A DNA stretch of 64,000 nucleotides from Hyposmocoma kahamanoa (GCF_003589595.1 NW_020653900.1:5822817-5886816), one strand, 5' to 3'; shown: positions 1-13,600, counted from the stretch's first letter. The notes: generated from the sequence alone by a model not told the origin. Numbers and translations: made by a program.

Positions 1-365
1 CCCTATCACGCAAATACGATTAAGAAGGTCGAGATCACGTCCCGCCACACCATAATGGCGAAGTTTTCTGACCAGTGTACCATGGTGCACACAATCAAAA
101 GCCTTGGAAAGGTCACAGACTACATTCCCATGCATCAAATATATGATTAATCAACTCGACACCAGGATCGGTTGTAGAGCGACCCCGAGTGAAACCAAAT
201 TGTTTAGGAGACATTAATTTATTACTATAAAAACACACACATCTGATTTAGAATAATTTTTTCAAATATTTTACTGAGAGTTGGTAGTATTGATATAGGT
301 CTGAAATTGGTGGGGTCAGAAATACTACCAGATTTGAAAAGAGGAATAACTTTACTTTGCTTCAT
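1..365 (-). mobile_element. LINE reverse-transcriptase fragment (decayed)
   Basis: Read on the minus strand, this stretch encodes pieces of a non-LTR retrotransposon reverse transcriptase. It contains KVIPLFKSGS, then NFRPISILPTLSKIFEKII, then PKQFGFTRGRSTTD, and finally [19 protein letters not shown] at the window edge. The LSKAFDCV block is the region just upstream of the catalytic YxDD of Jockey/CR1-type enzymes. A stop follows the MCVFL segment, and a frameshift lies before CDLSKAFD. It is therefore an inactive copy, cut by the window start. Confidence 0.85.
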
Positions 366-394
366 GTGGTGCACCTAACTTTTTCTTTTCATGA

Positions 395-905
395 AAAAAA
401 CATAATGACACGTTCAACTACGCGAATTTGACAATGACAATGTTGACATTAAATTGACAACGATAACTAATTTTGTTTATTAAAACTGATATATTGTAGT
501 TCCACTGTCTTTCATCTACCATTTTCCCCGCTATAGTGAGGTGAAAAGTTGTGTGTTTCGCTCGGCAGCAAAGTTGTTATGCATCTCGTACCTTGAAATC
601 CACGATACGCTCAATTCTCACGATTCATTTTTTAATCTTAGGGTCGTATTCTAGAACTCTACTCAATGCTCAAGTCAGGACTTGAGTATTGCAGTGAGCA
701 CTGAAAATCATACATAAATAATAAATAAATAAATAAATAAATAACGCACACACTCAACATAGCATCATATCAAGTGCTTGAATCAAGTCTGCTCAAATCG
801 GAATACGACCCTAAGGGTCTTTTGCTTGCTCAAGTTTCAATACAAGCACTCGCGTCAAATAACAACTTTGCAGCATTGCATAAGAAATATTTTGTCTAAA
901 AATAT
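395..905 (+). repeat. Rep-D repeat, copy 1 (interrupted by a MITE)
   Basis: This stretch contains ctcggcagcaaagttgtt and further words that recur in reverse complement at 29745-30070. Shared blocks include the attagttatcgttgtcaa-type segment, gaggtgaaaagttgtg, and tcaaataacaactttgcagc. The copy is split at 641-811 by an inverted-repeat element. No coding capacity is evident. The family is unidentified. Confidence 0.65.
641..811. mobile_element. 171-bp MITE with GGGTCGTATTC ends
   Basis: The terminal inverted repeats are gggtcgtattc (641-651) and gaatacgaccc (801-811), flanked by tta on the left and taa on the right. Compared with the Rep-D copy at 29.8 kb, the insertion splits the repeat cleanly, consistent with a TA target. 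Inside are a run of aaat repeats and a fragment of SINE-S tail (about 741-771). A related half-copy starts at 11593. Confidence 0.7.
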
Positions 906-1380
906 TTTTGACATCGAAATTTGTAATAAGCATGGAATTATTCCAAATTCCGTATTCACCGTTTCTGCCTACGATTTCGGGCAGAAAAGGGATTAAAACC
1001 CGGCTTTCGGTAAAAACCAGATTATTAAATCTCCCATCGCCCATCTCTGGTAATAACTGCTCAAATACCGAACCGGAGTACGGACGGTTGTGGTAAACTA
1101 TAATTAAACTTTCTCCTTGGAGGTGAACTGTGCCTCGGGGTAGGGAGTATTTGAGTTATACAATAAAATAAAATATGCAGTAAAGAATTTTCCTGCTTAA
1201 ACCGTTTCGACTGAAACTCAGTTCTTCGTAAAATATTTGTTTCTTTAACCGGTAACCTTCCTCGCACTCTTTCCCGTTAAGTAGTTTATCTCGACTGAAA
1301 TTCTTATACAATCTTTTCAACTCATGGATTTTCTTAAGCTGCAAAATTAAAATCTCATTCTTTAGTTAAGTATGAGATTT

Positions 1381-1625
1381 TAGCACTAGAGCTCCATGTG
1401 AAAGAGTTAGTCCAGGAAAGTGTGCTATCTTACCTATTTCTGCCGCCAAGCAGTAATGTGAACAGATTTTGAAGGATAAGGGTGCTGGTGAAGTTAGAGG
1501 CATATGCGACTTGTCAATTTATGTCTCAAGGGCGCAATGGAAGTCCCCCTCTGATCTTTGTGATTTATATATCTGAAAGGCACTGCAATATTATGGACAG
1601 GCGTATCATTTACCACCAGACTAAA
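1381..1625 (+). repeat. Rep-A repeat, copy 1 (diverged)
   Basis: This is a diverged copy of the commonest repeat in the window. It has the head (tagcactagagctcc), the middle block gccgccaagcagtaatgtga and the tail with cactgcaatattatggac. The consensus element is about 325 bp, with no coding capacity and a poly-A-like end after tattataaaa. It may be a SINE or a MITE; the class was not established. Confidence 0.8.
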
Positions 1626-1663
1626 AAAAGTCTCACTAATTGTTAGAGCGGTTACACACGGTG

Positions 1664-1765
1664 ACTTTTTTTTTATAATACTAAGTGAAAGGACGAAAAG
1701 TTGTGTGGCTGGTGGTAAGCGACACCCCTTTCCCTAATAATTGCAGTACCACTCAAAGCTTTTAA
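1664..1765 (-). repeat. Rep-A repeat, copy 2 (3' fragment)
   Basis: This is the reverse complement of the Rep-A tail. It carries the tttttataatactaagtgaa end, the gctggtggtaagcgacac block and gcagtaccactcaaagc. It lies just right of, and opposite to, copy 1. Confidence 0.75.
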
Positions 1766-1818
1766 TAGCGATGCGAACGCAATTTAATAGTGATGCAGTC
1801 GCCAATCGTCTACCCTTA

Positions 1819-2262
1819 GGCCTAGTTCCCACTATGCTTTGCCGGGTCGATAAAACTGCCGGAAAGGCTAGTGGCAGTACAATTTATATGGAACTATTCA
1901 CATTACGTTGGACCTAGCAAGAATGAAAGAAAGTCATCACAATAAATCATCAAAAGATGCAAGAAAGATGCTGCATTCCAAAATAATTGAAAATCTTTAA
2001 CTGGTCACTTCTCACCAATAAAAATCTTTCCTGTGATATAAGATGTACCCAATCTTTTCTTTTTACTGTGTTAAGCCTTCTATAATACCACTACAATACC
2101 ATATTTTCGTCGTCTATCGTGCGCAGTGATCTGAATTCGACTGAGGTGAGGACTTTAGTCTCCGGATTTCTTGCGAGATCCGGCCTAACGTGAACACCTA
2201 GTGCGATTGCCGGTTTCTCGGCGAATTCGCCGGCGCCGGTCCGGCGTAGTGGGAACTAGGCC
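1819..2262. mobile_element. 444-bp MITE with TTA target duplication
   Basis: The inverted termini are ggcctagttcccactatg at the left and cgtagtgggaactaggcc at the right. They are flanked on both sides by TTA (1816-1818 and 2263-2265). A 3-bp TTA duplication with a G-rich terminus is typical of PIF/Harbinger-type elements. The interior is noncoding and CpG-rich at its right end (gccggcgccggtccggc). Confidence 0.75.
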
Positions 2263-3707
2263 TTATACACACGCGCGATTTTAAGCAGCGATGCAAGCTC
2301 CCGACTGCATCGATACAAACGCGCGAATGTTACCAGCCTGCATTTGCCGAATTATGTCGATGTATCTTAAATAAATAGATATTAGGTATATTGTGCGTTG
2401 ATTCAATATGCTTAATTTTCTTTACTTTTGATTTCCTAATATCTAGGAGGTATATAAAAAAGTATTCGAAGTAAATCTTAAAATTTTTCAACGTTTACTA
2501 AAAACTAGGTTTGTTAACAGACACCAGCAAAGTCATAAAACAAAAAGCCATATATCATAGAAGATGCAAAACAATTTGCTCTACAGTTTAATCAAAAAAT
2601 TCTTTACAAAAGAACGAGTTGCACTTTTCAAAACAAACATCTCGTCGACATCTAGTGTTACCGCCGCCATTATACTGTCATTGTTTGCTCACCATTTTGT
2701 AACTTCAAAAGCGGAAAAAGTGGAGTAAGCCGTTTTTTTTTTTTCAGTTTCATTTCCAGCCCATTCCGGATTTTTCTCGGCCTTTTATGACACGAGGCGA
2801 CTTTGCGTTCAACTTTTGATGCAAAATTTTACGGTTGAATGCGGCTATTGAGTGTAGAGAGCTTATTTTTTACATACTTCGCTGACATATTAATTTTGTA
2901 GTCAACCAATAAAAACGTACATTTCAAAATTGATTTTGCATGAAAGTACACAATCACAATTTCGATTAATTGAATTCCAGGAATGTTATTTAGGACCTTC
3001 GGGTCACCAATTTAGGTGTTCTTATTCGGTGGTAGTTGAGACCAGAACCAGAATACATTTATTGGCAAATATCGCTATAATTATATTAATCTAAGAGCGC
3101 TGAATATATACTCTCTAACTGTTAAATACACAATCAACCAATGAACCCTTTCATTTTCCTATATTATTTGCAAGAGCGAGACAGATGTATTGCTATTTCG
3201 CTAATATATAGTTGCGCGACCCGAGGACTTGTCGAGGACATAACGTATGCAGCTACAAACCTATTTGACAATTTAGTATGTGAATTAGATTAAACCTGGC
3301 CTCGAACTTGGAAACTCCTTGTACTTATTGAGTACCAGAGAACTAGAATTAGCTCCACGGGTACTGGCCAAAACGTAGGAGCGGCATGAATCTAGAACTG
3401 TTCGTTTTCTAATCGATTTCAGACCCTCTTCATCTGGCGCCGACATTGCAAACCGCTGAACCATAGGATAGTCAATCATTGTACACAGTCCTTTGTGTAA
3501 TAATCACTGCAGTTATCGGTAAATGCATTACAAGCTTTCCCCATATTTTATCGTTCACAATAATGTGGTAATAAATGAATATCAATTTGAAATCGTTTTG
3601 CTCCTCAATCACAATGAAAAAAGACAGAATGAGTACACAAAGGAGTATTCAATTTCAACGGCATGGCGCAAATAGATTTTTCACCTCAGTTTTCAATTAT
3701 TGTTTTT

Positions 3708-3743
3708 ATTACCAGCCCCAATAGTTCTATTGGGGCTGGTAAT
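3708..3743. repeat. Perfect 17-bp-arm hairpin
   Basis: Arms attaccagccccaatag and ctattggggctggtaat are perfect complements separated by only tt. No T-run typical of a terminator follows, and the flanks are unique. It may be the centre of a lost foldback element. Confidence 0.85.
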
Positions 3744-4515
3744 TCAATTAAATACAATTTTGATATTGTACTTGAGGTTTTTGAATGGAGGAGATAATCA
3801 TGTGAGCATTTAAGTATTTAAAAATATGTGTAAATTTGATATAAAGTCAACCTTAACCTTCAATTTTACATCTGGTACAATTATGGAAGTCGTCTGGGCA
3901 AGTACCACCACCTATCAACTTATACGCAAAACGACATTACTGTGATTCGAGTTCAATTATTGGAAAAGCCAGCGCAATTACAGGTATATAAGACTTATGA
4001 TTGTACGATTCAAGACCGGTCACGCATTTGCAACAAAGAAGTCATTTCCTTGGTGTCGTAAACGTTTACAGGTAACCACTTTGTAACAGGTGGACTATTT
4101 GGCTGTTTACCAGAATTTATTTATAGTTACAGAATAGCCAACTTCATAGTATGGAAATATGTCACTTCGAACGTGTCGTAACAAGCGAATAAAATTTGTA
4201 TATTTCAAACTGTAATAATAGATTTACATGGTGGTGAAGGATATAATCACGAAGGCATTGATGATTGTCTTTGATGTGCAAATCAACTGTCTACCTAGTT
4301 TTAAACTAAAGACTCCCTATCCTGTAGGTATCAGAGATAACCAATTCCAAAGGCAATACCCAATATCCCAAGATCAGAAGCTATGAAAAATTCAATCGAT
4401 CACGAAGTTAGTCATTCATTACTTTTTTGGGTGGCTTGGGGTATTCAGGGTTGCTATATTCACCGGTGGACGGACGTATTTTGGATGACGCTAACGATGA
4501 TATTGCTTGTTACAG

Positions 4516-4629
4516 AGATCTCGATCTCCCAGCGGTTCTGCGCAACGGCAGCTCGACGAAGCAGATCTCTTCATGGATCTTATTAAGGACGTCGCTAATG
4601 AACTGGATATCGACGTGCTTTGTCATAAG
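4516..4629 (+). CDS. Pde6: Pde6 visible exon 1 (start of GAF-A)
   Basis: It encodes 38 residues, from [19 protein letters not shown] to [10 protein letters not shown], the helix that opens GAF-A. The acceptor is tgttacag. An in-frame TGA at 4498-4500 rules out extension upstream. The donor is gttaat, weaker than every other donor in the gene. It joins in phase 0. Confidence 0.88.
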
Positions 4630-7600
4630 GTTAATATTTTTAATAAATACTTTAGGTTTTGACTTTCAGGTACACAAATTCTAATAGGTATTCTAAAATG
4701 TCCATCGTACCAAAAATGTTTTGTGTCTCATAACGTTAGATCCCACAGTGACCAGTACTCAAAAATTATAAGCGAGAGTCAAGATCAAACTTACGCCATA
4801 AAAGCTGGCTCTTGAGCCCTCCGTAATTTAGTAAAAGATATACCGTCACTGTTACTGAAAATAAATAATATGGCTCCTTTTTCTCTAAAGTTACGAAGTC
4901 TCGAGTCTCTCATTTAGCATATTAAACTAACGAATGTGAGTTTCATCTTCATAAAATATCGTATGAACAAACAACCCGTGTCGAATTCACCTCAGTTTTA
5001 CCGTCTCGTGGGAAATCGGCGACATAATCAAGATAGACATAAGCCAACGCAATATATCTTAGAGTAACTTTTTCGTCCTGGACTTGAGAGCTACAGACTT
5101 GTCACTATAACACACGATATTCAGTTCTCTGCAGTTTTTCTTTGACCTCTTTAGGCGTGGTTACACTATTCTTTTGAGGAGGTAGTAGTCATCCTAGTTT
5201 ACAAAACAAACCTTTAATTTGGAAGTTGTCATGTCAGGTTTAAAGAGTGTACTTTCTTTTCGATTTTCAACTATATGTATTTAAGATATTTCTACTAATT
5301 GTATATCATTAGCTGTCTTTTATTAATAAAGTAATAGTATGTGGTAATTCTAAAATTAACAGACTAATAAAAGTGTTCTGATTACGAGTACTCACGTAAT
5401 TGTACACTGTTGTCGTGCTCTAACTGCTTTAATCTGACGCTGAAATTACTCGATGTTATTGGAGAGTCTACTGCGTGAAATTGCTTATGTATAAAGCTCT
5501 GGAGTAATATAACATTTGTATTACGTGAACGTATAAAGTAAATTTTAATTTGTATATCTGTAGGGAACCGCAGGAGTTACCACAAATCTTTTTTTGTACC
5601 TTTCTGTGTTTATAATCTTTTTAACTTTATTATCTTTATATTTTTAATTGTAGTATTGTAGTTATTTCTGGTGTTAATTCTTTGGTAATCATTGACTTAC
5701 AAATAAATGGACGACGGGTCTAATACAAAAACCACGAAAAAATGTCCCAAGTCAACCTATTTAAACGTAGTGACATGTCAAGGAATATGAAAAAGCTAAA
5801 ACGTTGAATTTAAATTGTAATGTCATCGCAGTACTGTCTAATTTTGCTTGCTTCGCTGTCAGTCGAACAAACGAAGACTAGAGCGTGAATGACGCTCTGT
5901 ATACGATTTTAACGCCCTATAAGTTCGGACACTTTTTAGCGCGGACCCGACGTCCATATAATTGTAAGTCAATGTTGGTAATCTATGATTTTTTTTTCTG
6001 TGATTGTTTTAACACTTGTGTACATTGTAAGATTCTGGCCTTGCTCTTTCTGGCCGTAGGCTTCCTTCAATTTCTTACACTTCTGGTGATCTCGCCATCC
6101 AACCATCACTTGCATTCTGCCCATTTCTTTGAAATGATCTTTAATATCAGGACTATCATTCATCTCTCATTGTAGGTAATGTGACACGCCGCACATCTCT
6201 GTTTGTGCATTCTTATGTGGTCCTCCTCTCGTGTCCTTACGATGATCATTTCAGTAATCTGCAGGACGATCTTTCATCACATGTGCGCAACTATTTTAAT
6301 CACGATCTCTCTTGTTTTGGTTTTGGAATGGTCTTGTGATCGCTCAGAGTAATATCGAGCATTGTTGTCCGTAATGTCCGTTTTCCACAGACAGCCCGGT
6401 AAGTATCATGGCTTCTACCTTGTAGCTAAAGTGTGAAGATATTGCTCAAAGACTTTTCAAAGCATAAGGTGACGCGCAATATATAGTCTCTCGACATTTG
6501 CTTGGTTTGGTTTTAACAACACAACTTGATTTCGTGACCGAGATAAGTGTGTTACTTCCGATATCGATTGGTAATTTGTAATTTAAGGTATGAGAAAGTT
6601 TAATCATGAGTTTAGCATTTTACTTGTTATTTTCCAAACCGATTTCAACTGATTTTCGCGTCTTCTTCGAAAATTTCCCAACATTTGCTGCAATTGATAT
6701 CTAAAAATGTCGACGACTTTGCGAACCTAAATGTTATATCTACTCACCATCAATATTGATGAGTTTCTCGTCAAAATGAATTCCTGTTTTTTTAAATTGA
6801 TACACATTAATATTCGAAACACGGTCTTCCATCTACGAGTATACGATCTAGGTGGAACGTACACTCGGTGTAAAGGGCTGTACGGGTACCCTGTTTACAT
6901 GTAGTGTACTTGAAATAAACAGCGCGATTTATTGCAAGTTTAAGCTGCTTACGTATGATTATTTTAAGTTTAAGCTGCTTATGCATGAAGCATTTAAAAT
7001 AAAAGAAATCAGAGAACAAGACTCGCCCGCAATCAATGTACAGATCGCGCTGTCAACATAATTATTTTAGTGCTGCATGACCAATACAAAAATAAGCGCT
7101 TCACACAAATGAACCCTCTCAGGGTATTATTATAATACCGTTCGTACAATCCTACACCACTCCAATTAAGTCAAAACACTACATTCCACAAAACTAGTAC
7201 GTATGTAAATTATACTATCCCTACTAGATGTATAATTAAAGTTGTCGTTCTAAACTTGCCCCTTTGAAATGAAATAAAGTCTTTTTAGGGTAATATTCCG
7301 TTCAGAACAAAGACTGGTTTAGAAACTGTTTTCACATTCAGGCTTCGAAACCTAAAAATGTAGCTATATGGAGAGGCTGTATGAAGAACCGTTACCTACC
7401 CAAATAAATGGGTGGAATTTTATAAAAAAAATATAGCGTTATTCATTTGTTGTCGTATTTTAACTCGATTTGAAATGTAACTCAAAGGGTGAACTTTATA
7501 AAAGTCTAAGTATGCGGTTGGTAGGAGATTGTATATTTCTTTGGCTGAATGCCGGAAAAATTTCATTGGAGTGTCACTAGCAGTGCGGCTGTGTAGATGG

Positions 7601-10600
7601 TACAACATTGTGAATAATTTGAAATAAGGAATTCTTTACATTTCCTACGATGTTTTTAAAATGTAAAAAATTTCCTCGTTTTATTGAGAAAAGCAATTCC
7701 TACATATTATTCGCCTCGTGACTTTTCTATGTAGAAAGAATTAATGAAAGAAGATTGACGAAATAGATGTGAGCGGACAAGTTGGTAAGGGCTGAACAAG
7801 ACGAACTTATAACGGTTAAATTGAAAATGTCCTAAAGAAAGGTTAGGTTATAAGTACCTACTTATAACCTAACTTTACGTACCTCCTTACGTACCTCGGG
7901 TCTATGCGAGCGTCTATGCGAGTTGCGGTCGTAAAAAATATGTGTTAGGATAGTAGCAGTAGAGTTCCTTGTGGAAGAGTTCGTCCAGTAGGTAACGTAC
8001 TCACCGTGTCACCTTACCTATTCCCGCCGCCAAGTAGTAATGTGAGCATTACTGCATTCCAATTTTTAAAGGTAAGAATCGTGGTGATTTTTTTTTATAG
8101 ATAAGTGCGCACTTGACCTCTATCTCACCTGATGGAAAGTGAAGATGAGGTCGACGATGGAGCATACACACCTAAATAATGCCTATTCACTCTCGCCTTG
8201 AAAAGGCCCAAGTTATAACGTTCAGAGAACAAGTCTGCAGGCAGGAAATTCCTCTCATTAGCCGTTCGCCATATAAATGTGGAAGCATCACGCTTTGTGC
8301 GAATCTTTGCAATATCCATAACATAGGGGTGGAACCCAAACCTACGCCTAGTCCCCCGGTGATGAAAAGAGGAAGGCGGAATTAAATCGTGTCATTCAAT
8401 CGCACACTCTCCGTGATATATCCTATAAAATACCGATAAGCAGGCAACTTTACGGCGGTGTTCAAGGCTCTGCAGCTTCGCCTCCACTAATTCCGAGTCA
8501 CCTATAAGCCTCTTGGTACGGTTATCAATTGAATCCAAAGTGGCCAGTTGGTATGTAGTAGAGCCATCACAAAGGTGGCAGCAGTACTCCATGCACTACC
8601 GGACTTGCTTGGTACAGCTGAAGCAACCGTCCCGGTGTAAAGAATTACATACACACGGGAGTTGACAATTTGTGTTTCAGGATTTAGGGCGCAGTGGCAG
8701 TGTCCCTCAGATCTTTACGATTTAAACAATAATAATAATACCATTACCTACCACCAGGTGCACGACTTGTTCGTCCTATTACTTGGTGTCATAAAAAAAG
8801 ATGTGTAGGAATATACGTATTATTTGCCTTTAAATGGCATTGTTAGGATCTTAGAAGATGTCGTCTGCGAGTCAGAGATATTTTTGCTCTCTGTATTAAA
8901 GTATTTTTTTCCTTTTACAAGGCTACCGTGCGCCATTACCACTTTCGAAGAAAACTGAGATTGTGCAGTTCCACGAGCACTGAAAGTCTGGGAAATAAAA
9001 GAAAACGTGAACTTAGTCTCGGGAGGAAAGTTCACAGAGAAAATTAACAAAAACAATGGAAACATCGAGAAAGACAAAAGTATTGAACAGAACAACGTTT
9101 TATTCTTTGTTTTCTTTTTTATGTTACAAAGTGACAGGACGAACAAATCGTGCACCTGGTAGTAAGCAACACGCCTATCCGTTTTGTAGTGCCACTGCGC
9201 CCTTACCTGTCACCCTGTGGCATAAGTTGACAAGTCACATGTGCCTGTAATTTCACCAGCACCCTTGCCCTCTAAATCCGAAACGCAGTAATACTCACAT
9301 AACTGCTTGGCGGCAGAAATAGGTAAGGTGGTAGTACTTCCCTGGATGAACTCTTTCTTATGGAGCTCTACAGCTACTTTACATAGAAATAATTACTAGA
9401 TCGTTTAGGAAGTCATGGCAGTGAAAAGACGCTAACATACCAGCCGTGGTATGTTAGCGTGGTATTTATCCTATAGTTGTGCCATTATTCCTAGTAGCCG
9501 AGATTTTTCTTTTTAATATTCCAATGTTCCACATCTTTCTGCCGGAAAAGTCCATTAGCTTCCAGAGTCCGAGCCCACCTGGGCGCCCTCGGGCTTGCTA
9601 CTTAATTCATTATACTACGGGTTAAGAGGTTTCGGTTCGCCCTTTTGTCCGGTGGCGCAGACAATTCAGTCAACATCCAGCAGTTGCATGTCCCTAATTT
9701 ATAAAAAATAAGACGTTGTTTGTAATCTCACTCACAGGAATCCCATCATTTAAGGCAGCGCTCAAAATTATTATAAATATTGTTTGAAATCACTAGTTCC
9801 GTGAATTCGTTATTTTAGTGGTTGGAGACCGTTCACAAGTGATGTGAATGTACGATACGTTTTGTGTAGATGACCTACCTAAATATTAACTTAAGATGCC
9901 TTTTACTCATTTTTTTAACCGACTTCAAAAAAGAAGGAGGTTCTCATTTCTCACTTACTCTATTCATTTCTCACTTACTCTAATTTTGTGCGTATGCTAC
10001 GCGATTACTCTGTCATTTATGAACCAATTTCGATCACATTTTTCTTTCGTGAATTTGGGTGTCATTTGTGGTTGTCTATGCGTATGCTCATGGCACCCGC
10101 GATACAGGGTTTCTCTACTGCGGGGTTATGAGTGTGTGCGTTATTATTATTATTATTAATTTCACAAAGTTTATAGATAGCTTTTTAAACTATTTTTCCG
10201 CTCTGAATCGTGTGCATTTAATTTTTTTAACAAACCGTGACTCTTCAATTAGCCGTGGCCGTGGCCCGAAACGTTGGTTTGTTTGAAAAAAAAAAACCAA
10301 ATATACACGATTTGGATCCAAAAACTGTTTAATGTAGACAGAAAGTAGTACTTAACATTCAACTAGGAGTCGAAGTGGTCGCCATGACCGAACACGGTCC
10401 TATAGATAGCATAGAATAATTAATACACACAAATCAAAAGTGTCTAAGGATCTAGAACGTTTTAGCCAATTTCTGGTTAAGTCAGGTTTTTTTAAATTAT
10501 TTTTTAGCACCTATGGATGTTTTTAATTTCAATTTTATAATTTAAAATCAATTGTAAACGAATATGATCAAAAAAATCACTTTCAATCAAACAATCACAA

Positions 10601-13600
10601 AATTCAATAAAAAAAACCGGATTTTCAGTAATTAGCAAAAACATTGCTTGATCCCTGGACACTTTTAACGTGTGTTCATATTTCTTCTTTCTTCACTCAT
10701 TGAAACCACATTGAAAAGGTTGAATTGTGATAATAATATTAAGTTTATTGATTATTAGGATGTTTTACTACTATGATATACAATTATTTTATGTGAAACA
10801 TCGAATACAAAGAAAAATTTTTTCGATCTTGCCCATGACACGTTCTTTTAAACGAATTCGGTTATTTGACACAAAGGTTTCATCACTAGAGATGGGAAAA
10901 ACTATTTATTTTTAAACGTATAAACGTCGTAGCTTTTTTAAAAAAGCGTGTTTTTTTAAACACTTTTCACATAGACGCTTTTTATTTTCAAGCTTAAAAA
11001 AACGTTTAGAAAAACTTTTAAGCGCATAGACTTTCATGTTAAAAAAAAGTTTGCAACGTTGTGTTGATAGCGAAAAGCAAGAGTAGACCACTACAGGTTT
11101 TGAGTTAACTTTATTTATATAACACGAGATTCATTTATAAAATTATTATTCACATTGATGAATTAATTTGTTTAGGAAATATAAATGTCGGTATAAATGT
11201 TGTAAAAAATGAAATTGTTGAGTATACAATTGTTCAATACTTACGCTTAAAATAAAAAGCGTGTTTATGTGCTTATTATAAAAAGCAAACTTTTTTTAAG
11301 TGCTTTTCGTTTAAACGCCCACCTCTAACCATCACCAATCTGAGAAACATGAATATGTATGTATGTCTATAACAAAACATATATGTTGTATGAATAATGG
11401 AGTATTGTAGATATTAAATGAAGTTGTTGCGTGTGCGCAGCGTTACACACGGACGGGAATGGGATGTAGATATTGAAGTAGTTGCGTGTGCGCAGCGTTC
11501 CACACGGACTCTCGGAAGTTGGTAGTCAAATACAGAATTCGATCTAGAGCGACGTATTTCTTTTAATGTGCCCCCCAAACAGTGGGACACTCTAAGGGTC
11601 GTATTCCAGTGCTTGAAATCATACTCAAGTCTGCTCAAATCCTGACTTGAGCATTGAGTACAGTTCTATGATGATGATGAGATGTAGATATTGAAGTAGT
11701 TGCGTGTGCACAGCGTTCCCACACGGACCACTCGGAAGTTGGTAGTTGAATATAGGAATTCAATTTATAGAGACTAGCTTCTTTTGGTGTACCCCCCGCT
11801 CCCCAATGTGACTTCTTCTAACAGTAGCGACGAGCATGGGATGTAGATATTAAGTGAAGTTGTTGGGTTTGCGCTGCGTTCCACACGCACCACTCGGAAG
11901 TTAGTAGTCGAATACAGTATTCCTATCTATAGAGACGTGATTCTTTTGTTGTACCCTCGCTCCCTAGTCTGACCCTTTCTAACAAGCATGTTATAGAGGT
12001 GAGATCTTGAGCCAATATATTCCGGAATGAAAAACATATGTAATTAAAATACGCATCAGGATTTCCGCCACCCCATATCCAAATTACGTACTTAAACTGG
12101 CTATGCCTGGCCTGTAAAATTTTAGTGTTGCCGCATATGACGGTGACATATCTGAACGATAATACCGTCCTAAACAAATAATGAAAAACAAAAGGAGAAG
12201 TGAACAACGTTTTGGTTGTCCTAAATAAATAATATAAAATAGCTTTCATTTTCTTTTGTTGCTCTCTCTCTCTCTTGCTCCTTCTCTTTTTAACCGCATA
12301 TTAGTAATACTTAGCGCAAAAAAGTTAAAAATGACCTCACTCAATGACATCATGACCTCGGGTACTAAAAAAATAATCTAAACCCACAATAACTTTCTCT
12401 TTACGACTCTAATTTCCACTTTCATGTTCTTGTACCTATTAGGCACCTTTAAAGGTTATTACAGACTGAAAGATTTGTTGTGCTATAATACATGGGTTTA
12501 AATTCTCCAATCAAAAGTTAAGTGGAATGATTCAGTCCTTTTTTACGAGTTGGTTTCGCCGTGTTGAATCGTAAAGGCAGCTTTAAAAGGGTATTTGCAA
12601 ACAGAACGATTTGTAAAGCTAATAAAAGAAGTATTGCAGTCTAAATTTAGTTAGTACATAGGAAGTCCAGGTAGGGTAATGGTTTAATAATTGACGCATT
12701 TTTAATTATGAGAAAACAAATACCTAAATGAGTAAAAAGAAGTTTGAGTAGAGTTATGTTAAAATTTTGCTTAAAGAGAGAGATTTTTATTTATAAAATA
12801 AATACAACATTTAACCTTTTCCGCGACGTTTAATTGAAATGTTTGCTAACTTTATAAAATGCACAGTAACAATTTGTTTCTCTTTTTTAATTACCAACCT
12901 GCGTCATAGAGTCTACAACGAACCTTATTTTTTACGGAGGAATTAAACAAACAGCAGCTTCCAGAAAGTTTACAGAGACAATAAAAACGAAATTTAAATT
13001 AGGAATATAAAATCAGCCTCCTTGTTTATATTCCATTATTTAAAACAAAAAGCTTTTTAAAACTTTTTTCAGAAGATTTGAATGTGTTCAGCCGACTTAA
13101 AACAAGTAAAGAAATTCTTTTGTAATAAGGTATACATTAGATAAGACGTCGAACAAGGAAACTCTATAACAGTATAGCATGCCAACCAATGATCTTCTAT
13201 ACACTAACAATACTAGCAATTTAAATTAAAAGGAAATTTTTGATGAATTTATCACGCTTTTCTTGTACTGTCCAATTGGCGACACGGATGAGCGTCACTG
13301 CTTAGAATTGCCAAAAAGCGGGTCATTCGTAATAAGATGAAGCGATATTACTCGCCTCGTCAGCTTTTAATTCTGTACAAAGCGCAAATCTGATCTTGCA
13401 TGTAGAATTGTAGTCACCTGTGGGATGGCTCAGCGAAATATTAACTAGAGGCTGTTGAATGTGTGTAGAGCCAAGACGACTTATTGACGACGATAAACTC
13501 GAACCTAAACTTCATAGTTTAGTACACCGGCGCAAAGTTGCCAGGCTGTCGGTTTTCTACAGAGTACACTTCGGTGCGTATGCACATGAACTCCATCAGC

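Larger units (their letters stand above)
1..4515. other. Region upstream of the first recognisable Pde6 exon
   Basis: No coding exon can be supported here. It is probably an upstream intron of the phosphodiesterase gene, because the first visible exon is internal to the protein. It holds a LINE fragment, Rep-D with a nested MITE, two Rep-A pieces, a 444-bp MITE and a perfect hairpin. Between about 2270 and 3700, and between 3750 and 4515, I see only AT-rich unique sequence. That includes a long T-run followed by cag near 2735-2747, which could act as an acceptor but opens no recognisable frame. Confidence 0.6.

Noticed and set aside
2640..2760. Possible first exon or promoter (ccgccgccatt ... 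ttttttcag)
   Set aside because: The pyrimidine tract resembles an acceptor, but no open frame, start context or conserved peptide follows.
4427..4684. Frame reading [21 protein letters not shown] upstream of and overlapping exon 1
   Set aside because: It looks protein-like, but in the overlap it runs in a different frame from the well-supported GAF-A exon, and no start or splice arrangement joins the two.
5885..6175. 96-codon frame in intron 1
   Set aside because: It has no recognisable domain, is rich in low-complexity hydrophobics, and has an equally open antisense frame. Consistent with chance.
11923..12249. 108-codon minus-strand frame
   Set aside because: It overlaps the tandem array and shows no protein family signal.
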